In this document: positions 6,138 through 12,142 of the stretch, piece after piece
Layout of the letters: every line of letters begins with the position of its first letter
How positions within the stretch are numbered: position 1 is the first letter of the stretch
Notes under the pieces: generated by a model
Told to the model about the DNA's origin: nothing
Seen by the model: the letters and a program-made list of their open reading frames with translations, nothing else
Databases searched by the model: none
Program-made: the position numbers and the translations under genes
Assembly: GCA_024681495.1 (NCBI GenBank)
Contig: JAILAS010000044.1
Location: 1-15,772 of the forward strand
Reading direction: 5' to 3'
DNA length: 15,772 nucleotides
Source: Eubacterium sp.
GTDB lineage: Bacteria > Bacillota > Clostridia > Lachnospirales > Lachnospiraceae

Positions 6138-8291
6138 ATGGGTAAGACAGAAATTATAAACGCGGCGTGCAGAGGATGCCACGGCGGTTGCATGCATTTT
6201 TTGCACGTGGAGGACGGTAAGGTCGTAAAGGTCGTGCCGGATAAGAACGCACCCCTGAACCGGGGGCGAGCCTGCGTTAAGGGAATGAGCATAATCGAGC
6301 AGATGTACCATCCCGACAGGATCATCCACCCCATGAAGAGGGTGGGCGAAAAGAGGAGCGGCAGGTGGGAGCAGATAAGCTGGGACGAGGCTTACTCCAC
6401 CATCGCCGAAAAGGTCACATCGCTTCAGGATAAATACGGGAAGGAGTGCATCGCGCTCACGACGGGTACGGGCAGGCACCACCTCCCGCAGTACTGGCGG
6501 TTCGCCAACGTACTGGGCACCCCCAACGCGACGTCCTCCGGGGCGCTGATCTGCCTGGGGCCCAGGATGAACGCCGGCATGTTTACGGCCGGTGTGTTCG
6601 CGGGAGTGGACTACTACGGCGACGTGAAGCCCGCCGGAATCATCGTCTGGGGCGCCAATCCCGCCATCTCCGGCGCAGACGGCGAGCTCCAGTGGTACAT
6701 AAAGGACGCGGCGAAAAACGGCACGCCCCTCATCGTCATTGACCCCAAGCCCAACGAGCTCACGAAGAACGCGGCCGTATGGCTGAAGGTCAAGCCCGGC
6801 ACGGACGGGGCGCTGGCCCTGGGGATCATAAACGTCCTCATATCCGAGGGTCTGTGCGACGCCGACTTCGTCGACCATTACTGCGTGGGCTTCGAGGAGC
6901 TTAAGGAGCGGGCCGCCGAGTACGATCTCGATACCGTCGAGCGCATCACCTGGGTGCCCAAAGAGGACATATTGAAGGCCGCGCGCCTCATCGGCACGCT
7001 CAAACCGCTCAGCCTCGAGTGGGGCACGGCCATCGAACAGACGGAAAACTCGTTCCAGACCTGCAGGGCCATCTACATGATCCCCGCCCTGACGGGCAAT
7101 TGGGACGTGCCCGGGGGATTCGTGGCCAGCAAGGAGATCGCGCCCACGGCCGACCCGATGTTCGGCGCCTTATCGAAGGAGCAGGGCGATAAGATAATAA
7201 GCGCAGGGTTCCCGCTGAACGACGGCACCATGAGCCCGAAGATGTTCGCTCATCCCTACGACACCTTCGACGCGATGAAGACCGGAAAGCCCTATAAGAT
7301 AAGGGGGCTCTTCTCCCACGCCAACAATTCCCTCCTGTCCATGGCCGACTCGAAGCACGTCTTCGAGTGCCTGAAGGAGATAGAGTTCTTCGTGTACATG
7401 GACTTCTTCATGACGCCCACTGCCGAGTTCGCGGATATCGTGCTCCCGGCCGCGCTCTGGGGCGAGATAGACTCCGTGTTCTGCATGCCCGAGTTCGCCG
7501 AGGAGGCGCTGCTCACCATGAGGAAGGCCGTGACCGTCGGCGAGTGCAAGTCCGACGAGGAGTTCTTCATGGAGCTGTGCCGGAGGATGGGGCTCGACTA
7601 CGGCGCATCCTCCCAGGAGGAGATTTTAAACGGCATGCTAGAGGAGATGGGGCGAAGATACCCCGAGTATGCGGGTGTTGACTTCGAGAAGCTAAAGACC
7701 ATGGACTACATCGTTCCGAAGAGGCGCTACTACAGATATAAGGAGGAGGGGTTCAAGACTCCCTCCGGTAAGTTCGAGCTCTACTGCGAGAGGCTTAAGG
7801 CGGGCGGGGCGGACCCCGTTCCGTGTTACAATGACGCTCCCGTGGAGCTTACTGAGGAGCACCCTCTGGTAATGACCACCGGGGCCAGGATTCAGCAGTA
7901 CTTCGTGTCCAACAACAGGCAGATAAAGTCGCTTAGGAAGCAGGCGCCGTTCCCGCTCGTCACCATGCACCCTGCCACGGGAGCGCGGTACGGGATAAAG
8001 GAGGGCGACTGGGTCTGGATTGAGACGGAAAAGGGAAGGATAACCCAGAAGGCGGAGTTCACCGAGGAAATGGACGAGCGCGTGATAAACGCCCAGATGG
8101 GCTGGTGGTATCCCGAGGCCGGCGCGCCTGACTACGGCTGGGACGAGTCGAACGTAAACGTCCTTACGTACGGAAACGGCAGGCGTGATTCCTTCAGTGG
8201 CGCATACAGGATGAGAGGCATCGCGTGCAGGATTTATCCGAACGAAAACTGCCGCATAGAGGAAAGATATTATAACTGGATAGACGAGTAA
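6138..8291 (+). CDS. Molybdopterin (bis-MGD) Mo/W enzyme, DMSO reductase superfamily, acetylene-hydratase-like
   Basis: A 717-residue protein with the complete family fold. The N-terminal [4Fe-4S] site is C11-X2-C14-X3-C18-X27-C46 (CRGCHGGC ... GRACVKG). Cofactor-binding stretches include GRWEQISWDEA (75-85), IIVWGANPA (168-176), VIDPKPNELTK (200-210), TPTAEFADIVLPAA (426-439) and a C-terminal molydopterin-dinucleotide-binding domain (about 575-705). The probable metal ligand is C139 in ALICLGPRMNAG, aligning with Cys141 of Pelobacter acetylene hydratase as I recall that sequence. There is no Tat signal and no partner gene for an iron-sulfur or membrane subunit, so it is probably a soluble, cytoplasmic, single-subunit enzyme. 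Relatives include acetylene hydratase, transhydroxylases and gut catechol dehydroxylases. H15 occupies the position of acetylene hydratase Asp13, so that activity is unlikely. Substrate unknown. It is flanked by terminators on both sides and thus forms its own unit. Confidence 0.9.
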   Translation: MGKTEIINAACRGCHGGCMHFLHVEDGKVVKVVPDKNAPLNRGRACVKGMSIIEQMYHPDRIIHPMKRVGEKRSGRWEQISWDEAYSTIAEKVTSLQDKYGKECIALTTGTGRHHLPQYWRFANVLGTPNATSSGALICLGPRMNAGMFTAGVFAGVDYYGDVKPAGIIVWGANPAISGADGELQWYIKDAAKNGTPLIVIDPKPNELTKNAAVWLKVKPGTDGALALGIINVLISEGLCDADFVDHYCVGFEELKERAAEYDLDTVERITWVPKEDILKAARLIGTLKPLSLEWGTAIEQTENSFQTCRAIYMIPALTGNWDVPGGFVASKEIAPTADPMFGALSKEQGDKIISAGFPLNDGTMSPKMFAHPYDTFDAMKTGKPYKIRGLFSHANNSLLSMADSKHVFECLKEIEFFVYMDFFMTPTAEFADIVLPAALWGEIDSVFCMPEFAEEALLTMRKAVTVGECKSDEEFFMELCRRMGLDYGASSQEEILNGMLEEMGRRYPEYAGVDFEKLKTMDYIVPKRRYYRYKEEGFKTPSGKFELYCERLKAGGADPVPCYNDAPVELTEEHPLVMTTGARIQQYFVSNNRQIKSLRKQAPFPLVTMHPATGARYGIKEGDWVWIETEKGRITQKAEFTEEMDERVINAQMGWWYPEAGAPDYGWDESNVNVLTYGNGRRDSFSGAYRMRGIACRIYPNENCRIEERYYNWIDE

Positions 8292-8316
8292 ACACGAACG
8301 TGTATACATTGCGAAT

Positions 8317-8400
8317 AAAGCCCCCCGAAACTTGTCACGAGCGAGCTGATATGGTAAAATACCTAGCTAAGCGTGCAGGTTTCGGAGGGCCTTTTTTCTT
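8317..8400 (+). terminator. Long structured terminator between convergent genes
   Basis: The outer arms AAAGCCCCCCGAAAC (8317-8331) and GTTTCGGAGGGCCTTT pair over about 14 bp with one mismatch and one bulge, followed by TTTTTTCTTT. Inside, CACG/CGTG (8336-8339 with 8372-8375), AGCT/AGCT (8344-8347 with 8365-8368) and GGTA/TACC (8353-8356 with 8360-8363, loop AAA) stack into a single long hairpin. It ends the Mo/W enzyme transcript; the opposite strand has only CTTTATT after the stem, so termination of the leftward gene there would be weaker. Confidence 0.75.
8332..8360 (+). promoter_or_regulatory. Promoter-like sequence inside the 8317-8400 hairpin
   Basis: TTGTCA (8332-8337), a 17-nt spacer and TAAAAT (8355-8360) with an extended-10 TGG in front form a near-consensus housekeeping promoter pointing right. 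Predicted initiation near 8367 would enter the 3' end of the leftward gene in antisense. No reading frame with a ribosome site follows. Confidence 0.45.
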
Positions 8401-8417
8401 TAGCGGAAGCGAGGCTG

Positions 8418-9083
8418 TTACGACTCCTCGAGCTCCCGTATAATGGAGTCCTTCATAAGGGAATTGAGGTTCTCGGCATTGTACTTAAGCTGCTGGAAGC
8501 GGAACTGATCGTCCGCCTCGCGGTAGTACTTTCCCAGGAGCAGGTAGGTCTGCTTTATGTCGGACCCTGTTTCCACGGCATACTCGGCCAGAGTCTTCGC
8601 CTCACCGGTATAACCCAGGTCATCGAGGCGCAGGGCCAGTCGGTTGAGAGTGGTTGTCAGAATCGTGAAGTTCTCGTCGCAGCGCGAGAGGAAATCGAGA
8701 TTGGCGGCGCCGTATTGGAGCTTCAGGTCGGTGTTGGTCAGCCCGGTGAGGTTTTTCACCTTCTTCTCGGCGATGGCCTCGATGATGCGGGCGCACTCCT
8801 CGGCATCTTCGTCCCCGGCCGGATTCTCATCTGTGACGGTGGCGTGCAGGGGCAGCTCGTCGCAGGGCACTTCCAGGTACTCCAGTGTGGATACGTCCAC
8901 GGCGCGGGTGGCGTTGGCTTCGCTCTCGCGGATCCAGAATTCCTGGGCGGTCTCCCGGTCGGTCTTGTCGATCTTCCTTACCTTGAAGCGCAGGATGAGC
9001 GCTCCTGTGATGATGATTATGGCCAGCGGGAATACGGGCACCTGAAAGCCTTCGAAGTAATTTTGCAAGTATTGTAAGGACAT
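8418..9083 (-). CDS. Membrane-anchored helical-repeat protein of unknown function
   Basis: A 221-residue protein I cannot assign to a named family. Residues 1-15 are followed by one transmembrane helix (about 16-32, PVFPLAIIIITGALILRF) and a basic turn (KVRK), so the bulk should be cytoplasmic. The middle (about 45-100) is acidic. Residues 105-200 look like antiparallel helical, TPR-like repeats (TLNRLALRLDDLGYTGEA, then LAEYAVETGSDIKQTYLLLG). The start is ATG at 9083-9081 because AAAGGA lies just upstream; a longer frame reaching back to 9203 has no such site and would overlap the opposite-strand miniprotein. It converges on the Mo/W enzyme gene. A leftward promoter candidate lies at 9351-9379, giving a leader of about 260 nt. 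Confidence 0.75.
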   Translation of the reverse strand: MSLQYLQNYFEGFQVPVFPLAIIIITGALILRFKVRKIDKTDRETAQEFWIRESEANATRAVDVSTLEYLEVPCDELPLHATVTDENPAGDEDAEECARIIEAIAEKKVKNLTGLTNTDLKLQYGAANLDFLSRCDENFTILTTTLNRLALRLDDLGYTGEAKTLAEYAVETGSDIKQTYLLLGKYYREADDQFRFQQLKYNAENLNSLMKDSIIRELEES

Positions 9084-9135
9084 GGTTTTCCTTTCGATAT
9101 AAATATCCCTTCGGGGAAGGAATGAGGTAGTTATT

Positions 9136-9246
9136 ATGTGGAGAAATTCTAAAAGAAATCGCATTATTGCAGGCGCAATCGTGATTGTCCTGGTGGCATG
9201 CATGGTCGTGACATTTGTAGTGGCTGCTATGCTGGGCAGCGTATAG
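9136..9246 (+). CDS. 36-residue single-pass membrane miniprotein
   Basis: The frame starts ATG9136, ends TAG9244-9246 and is preceded by GGAATGAGGT, ideally spaced at 7 nt. The peptide begins MWRNSKRNRIIAG, with five basic residues in the first nine, followed by an uninterrupted hydrophobic helix (about residues 10-33, IVIVLVACMVVTFVVAA). The charge pattern predicts N-terminus in the cytoplasm. Size and layout resemble tiny Gram-positive membrane proteins such as Prli42 or DUF4044 members, and equally type I toxin peptides; I cannot tell which from sequence alone. It diverges from the 8418-9083 gene with 52 nt between the start codons. Confidence 0.68.
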   Translation: MWRNSKRNRIIAGAIVIVLVACMVVTFVVAAMLGSV

Positions 9247-9287
9247 ACCGATGAGATAATACCCGCTGTTTGCGTAGGACACTTTTA

Positions 9288-9316
9288 TTGAAAGAAGTGA
9301 GGTAATGTAGTAATAT
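9288..9316 (+). promoter_or_regulatory. Rightward sigma-A-type promoter for the VanW-family gene
   Basis: TTGAAA (9288-9293), a 17-nt spacer and TAATAT (9311-9316). Initiation near 9323 would give an 86-nt leader containing a small hairpin GGGC-GAAAGA-GCCC (9382-9395) just before the AAAGGA ribosome site (9398-9403) of ATG9409. Confidence 0.65.
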
Positions 9317-9350
9317 CTTATCGGAAATTGCCCCGGCGATTTCTTTAAAG

Positions 9351-9379
9351 ATATTATCACATTACAAATAGGACTTCAA
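9351..9379 (-). promoter_or_regulatory. Leftward promoter, mirror image of the 9288-9316 promoter
   Basis: On the minus strand: TTGAAG (9379-9374), a 17-nt spacer and TAATAT (9356-9351). It faces the rightward promoter, with predicted start sites for both falling inside the palindrome centre. Its transcript would run antisense to the miniprotein gene and could then supply the 8418-9083 gene. Confidence 0.5.
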
Positions 9380-9408
9380 TCGGGCGAAAGAGCCCTGAAA
9401 GGAATAAG

Positions 9409-11049
9409 ATGAAGCTTATCAGTAGAATCGGATTGGGCACAGTCGGCATGGTCGCTGCCGCACTGGTTTTCACAGCCTCTTCCACAGGAGTTATGGCGAC
9501 TGAGACTCAGCAGAGCGAACAGGCTATCATAAACAACGTATCAATAGGAGACGTCGATGTCTCGGGGCTTACCGCCGGAGAGGCGGCCGAGGCAGTGGAG
9601 GCGTACGTAGAGGAGCTCACCGAGGGCACGACCGTACTGGTCGGAGACATCGGGGAGCTGGAGGTGGATAACACCGACTTCGGACTCTCCTGGGAGAACG
9701 AGGACGTCGTGGACGAGGCACTGGCCGTCGGACACTGCGGCAATCTGCTCTCTCGATATAAGGAAAATAAGGACGCCGAAAACGGCGGCATCACCCTGGA
9801 TCTGGGTATCTCCGTGGATGAGGAGCTTACGAGCGCCATCTTCGAGGAGAACGAGTCAGACCTGGAGACCACGCCCGTGGAGAACACCCTCACCCGTGAG
9901 AACGGCGAGTTCGTCGTTGTCGAGGGAACAGACGGCGTGGAGATAAACGTGGATGAGTCCATCGCGGCCATAGAGGAGTTCTTCGACAACGGATGGAAGA
10001 GCGACGCCAACGAGATTACTCTCGTATGCGACACCGTATCTCCCTCTGTTTCCGTAGAGGAGCTCGAGAAGGTGCAGGACCTTCTGGGAAGCTACTCGAC
10101 TAACTTCTCGTCCTCGTCCTCATCACGAGCCACCAATGTGGCCAACGGCGCCAGCAAGATAAACGGCACCGTGCTCATGCCCGGCGAGCAGTTCTCCGTA
10201 TACGATACGGTGAGCCCCTTCGACGAGGAGAACGGCTACCAGCTCGCGGGAACTTATGTAAACGGAACCGTGGAGGAGTCCTTCGGCGGCGGTATCTGCC
10301 AGGTTTCTTCCACCCTCTATAATGCGGTGCTCGAGTCCGAGCTTCAGGTAGACGAGAGATACAACCACTCGATGATTGTGACCTACGTCGATCCCTCGCG
10401 TGACGCGGCCATTGCCGGCACGTATAAGGACTTCAAGTTCACCAACGACACCGATGCGCCTGTCTATATAGAAGGATACACTTCCGGCGGCATCATCTAC
10501 TTCAACGTCTACGGACAGGATACCAGGGACTCCGATCGCACCGTGGAATACGTCAGCGAGACGCTCTCCACCACCGAGTGCGAGGACGATTACGTGGCCA
10601 GCAGCTCCGTGGCGTTTGGTACCATCACGAGGACCGAGTCCGGACACACCGGATACACGGCATGCCTGTGGAAGGTCGTCTACGAGAACGGCACCGAGGT
10701 CAGCAGGGAGAAGGTAAACTCCAGTACATATAAGATGACCCATAACGTGTACACCGTTGGCACTAAGACCAGCAATAAAAAGGCCGCCTCCGCGCTTAAG
10801 AGCGCTATATCGTCGGGCGACCTCAGCAAGATAAAGAGCGTCATCTCCAAGTATCAGAACGCGGATGACGAGGACGATGACGACTCATCATCCAAGAAGG
10901 ACGACGATGACGACGACTCATCGTCCAATAGCGACAGTTCGTCCGAGACGGACAGCTCCTCGGAGAGCAACGACGACTCGTCAGACTCGAGCGACTCGAG
11001 TGACTCGAGCGATTCCAGCGATTCGACCGATTCGTCGGACAGCCAGTGA
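9409..11049 (+). CDS. Secreted VanW-family protein with acidic Asp/Ser-repeat tail
   Basis: A 546-residue exported protein. Residues 1-30 are a signal peptide (KLISR, hydrophobic core, VMA-TE cleavage). Residues about 42-205 form a repeated alpha/beta region like the peptidoglycan-binding-4 domains of YoaR-type proteins (VSIGDVDVSGLTAGEAAEAV). The VanW domain is about 228-358, with MPGEQFSVYDTVSP (257-270) and GGGICQVSSTLYNAVL (293-308). A beta-rich, G5-like module follows (about 375-450). Residues 485-545 are almost only Asp, Glu, Ser and Lys, ending in Ser-Ser-Asp repeats. VanW proteins are cell-surface proteins of unclear biochemistry, found in some vancomycin-resistance clusters but mostly unrelated to resistance; no van ligase gene is present here. 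There is no LPXTG motif or terminal membrane helix. The start is supported by AAAGGA. Confidence 0.9.
   Translation: MKLISRIGLGTVGMVAAALVFTASSTGVMATETQQSEQAIINNVSIGDVDVSGLTAGEAAEAVEAYVEELTEGTTVLVGDIGELEVDNTDFGLSWENEDVVDEALAVGHCGNLLSRYKENKDAENGGITLDLGISVDEELTSAIFEENESDLETTPVENTLTRENGEFVVVEGTDGVEINVDESIAAIEEFFDNGWKSDANEITLVCDTVSPSVSVEELEKVQDLLGSYSTNFSSSSSSRATNVANGASKINGTVLMPGEQFSVYDTVSPFDEENGYQLAGTYVNGTVEESFGGGICQVSSTLYNAVLESELQVDERYNHSMIVTYVDPSRDAAIAGTYKDFKFTNDTDAPVYIEGYTSGGIIYFNVYGQDTRDSDRTVEYVSETLSTTECEDDYVASSSVAFGTITRTESGHTGYTACLWKVVYENGTEVSREKVNSSTYKMTHNVYTVGTKTSNKKAASALKSAISSGDLSKIKSVISKYQNADDEDDDDSSSKKDDDDDDSSSNSDSSSETDSSSESNDDSSDSSDSSDSSDSSDSTDSSDSQ
10864..11043 (+). repeat. Low-complexity Asp/Ser coding repeat
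   Basis: Simple-sequence stretch built from GAY and TCN/AGY codons, most regular at 10978-11043 where Ser-Ser-Asp recurs about seven times (GACTCGAGC-like units). Codon variation between units shows it is kept at protein level, although slippage could change its length. Confidence 0.85.
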
Positions 11050-11062
11050 CGCAGGGTTTCTC

Positions 11063-11578
11063 ATGAAAGGCGGAGATACTCTCGTAATAACAAACTACAT
11101 CGCACTGGAGGGGACCTCCCTTCTGGTGCGCGATAACAGGGAGCGCCTCGACGGGCGCTTTCCCCTGTATATGACGCAGAGAATCCTGGAGTTGGCCGGG
11201 GCCGCGGATACGGTCCGTTCGGCCGAAATTGCATCCTCGCTCGGCGCCTTCGTCCACTCCCTGGAGGGGGAGAGCTTCTTCAAGGGCCTGTGGCTCTCGC
11301 TGGAAGAGCTGGGCGTGGGACTCGAGGCCGACATGGAGGAGGTGCCCATACGCCAGGAGACAGTCGAGATTTCGGAGATTCTGGAGGCTGACCCGTACGA
11401 ATTGCCGTCGGGTGGGAGCCTTCTGGTCTATACGTCGCGGGCCGCGGAGTTCATAGATCTCTGCGGGAAAGAGGGTATAAGAGCCACCGCGATAGGTTAC
11501 ACTACAGGTAAAAAAGCCAGAACATTGAGGAACGGGGATCACGTAAGATACCTCGACAAATGGAGGGAAAGACCATGA
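11063..11578 (+). CDS. HypE/AIR-synthase-related protein, C-terminal domain only
   Basis: A 171-residue protein resembling the second half of HypE-like AIR synthase family proteins: VITNYIALEGTSLLV (8-22), a helical stretch, FFKGLWLSLEELGVGLE (72-88), the family phrase PIRQETVEISEI (95-106), DPYELPSGGSLLV (110-122) and a closing GIRATAIGY (138-146). Full-length relatives run about 330 residues and begin with an ATP-binding AIRS domain that is absent here; upstream lies the VanW gene in another frame, with no remnant. The usual HDVTEGG-type motif is also degraded (VHSLEGE, 64-70). The start is ATG11063 behind a weak CAGGG site, 13 nt after the VanW stop; the frame is open further upstream only as a shadow of the Asp/Ser tail. 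ATGA overlaps the Lrp gene. Function unknown. Confidence 0.75.
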   Translation: MKGGDTLVITNYIALEGTSLLVRDNRERLDGRFPLYMTQRILELAGAADTVRSAEIASSLGAFVHSLEGESFFKGLWLSLEELGVGLEADMEEVPIRQETVEISEILEADPYELPSGGSLLVYTSRAAEFIDLCGKEGIRATAIGYTTGKKARTLRNGDHVRYLDKWRERP

Positions 11579-12057
11579 GAGAGAAATTGTTGTCCATCAT
11601 CGAGAAGAACAGCCGTATGGATGTAAAGGAGCTGGCGATCGTCCTCGGGGTAGAGGAAGTGACAGTCCTTAATGAGCTGGCGGCGATGGAAGAGGAAGGC
11701 ATCATCTGCGGATATCATACGATGATCGACTGGGATAAGATCGATTCCCAGAGGGTCATGGCCCTTATCGAAGTCAGGGTGACTCCCCAGAGGGGGCGCG
11801 GCTTCGAGCAGATTGCAGAGCGCATATATCAGTATCCCGAGGTTACCAGCACTTACCTCATGAGCGGTGGCTATGACTTCATGGTTACCATTGAGGGAAG
11901 GTCGCTCAAGGAGGTTTCCATGTTTGTTACCGAGAAGCTCTCCACCATCGAGGACGTTACCAGTACCGCCACGCACTTCATCCTTAAGAAGTACAAGGAT
12001 CACGGCACGGTTATGAAAAAGAAGAAGAAGGACGAGAGAGAGACCGTAATTCTGTAA
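11575..12057 (+). CDS. Lrp/AsnC family transcriptional regulator
   Basis: A 160-residue protein with an N-terminal winged helix-turn-helix (about 1-50; MDVKELAIVLGVEEVTVLNELAAMEEEG) and a C-terminal RAM/AsnC ligand-binding and oligomerisation domain (about 60-140; MALIEVRVTP, then STYLMSGGYDFMVTIEG). Lrp-type proteins sense amino acids and form dimers or octamers on DNA. It ends in a lysine cluster (KKKKK) and acidic/basic tail beyond the usual domain end. ATG11575 overlaps the previous stop as ATGA and has GGAGGG at 11562-11567; an ATG at 11560 has no such site. The neighbouring aminotransferase makes control of amino-acid metabolism plausible, as inference only. Confidence 0.92.
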   Translation: MREKLLSIIEKNSRMDVKELAIVLGVEEVTVLNELAAMEEEGIICGYHTMIDWDKIDSQRVMALIEVRVTPQRGRGFEQIAERIYQYPEVTSTYLMSGGYDFMVTIEGRSLKEVSMFVTEKLSTIEDVTSTATHFILKKYKDHGTVMKKKKKDERETVIL

Positions 12058-12142
12058 TAGAGATTATAGATGCCGGGGAGACTGGTTGACATAATTCCAC
12101 GCACTCCCGGTTTATGTGTGTATTGAAGAGAGGATTTGACCA
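12058..12142 (+). promoter_or_regulatory. Intergenic region with hairpin and TTGACA box before the aminotransferase
   Basis: CCGGG(G)AG (12073-12080) can pair with CTCCCGG (12104-12110) around a 23-nt loop, but only TTTATG follows, so termination would be weak. A perfect TTGACA at 12086-12091 lies in the loop; the best -10 candidate, TTTATG (12111-12116), is 19 nt away and poor. This is the natural place for an operator of the adjacent Lrp-type regulator. AGAGAGGA (about 12127-12134) is the ribosome site for ATG12143. Confidence 0.35.

Larger units (their letters stand above)
9288..9379. repeat. 92-bp imperfect palindrome holding two convergent promoters
   Basis: Arms 9302-9319 and 9348-9365 match at 16 of 18 positions when one is reverse-complemented (GTAATGT, AG versus GA, TAATATCTT). 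The same centre (9333.5) also relates TTGAA at 9288-9292 to TTCAA at 9375-9379, and GAAAT at 9324-9328 to ATTTC at 9339-9343. No U-tract follows, so it is not an ordinary terminator. The centre (CCCCGG) is GC-rich while the arms are AT-rich. Confidence 0.8.

Noticed and set aside
5228..6334. Long minus-strand frame across nth
   Set aside because: It is a shadow of the ABC-F and nth coding frames. It lacks motifs, and nth has all catalytic and cluster residues.
8351..8443. A 30-codon frame starting at ATG8351 within the structured terminator
   Set aside because: It has no Shine-Dalgarno sequence, its ATG lies between promoter elements before the predicted start site, and it runs into the antisense of another gene.
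8373..9077. A 234-codon open frame on the plus strand
   Set aside because: It covers the leftward gene antiparallel, starts at a GTG inside the terminator stem and has no ribosome site. The minus-strand frame has a proper start, transmembrane helix and helical repeats. The promoter at 8332-8360 was the only point in its favour.
9084..9203. N-terminal extension of the leftward unknown gene
   Set aside because: The added 40 residues lack a ribosome site and would overlap the miniprotein gene, whereas ATG at 9083 has AAAGGA at the right distance and begins a clean N-terminus before the membrane helix.
9409..11049. Vancomycin-resistance locus
   Set aside because: A VanW domain alone is common in Clostridia. 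No vanH, ligase, vanX or two-component genes are near.
10865..11062. N-terminal extension of the AIR-synthase-like gene
   Set aside because: The added sequence is Thr/Arg repeats, which is the Asp/Ser tail read in another frame, not a protein domain.
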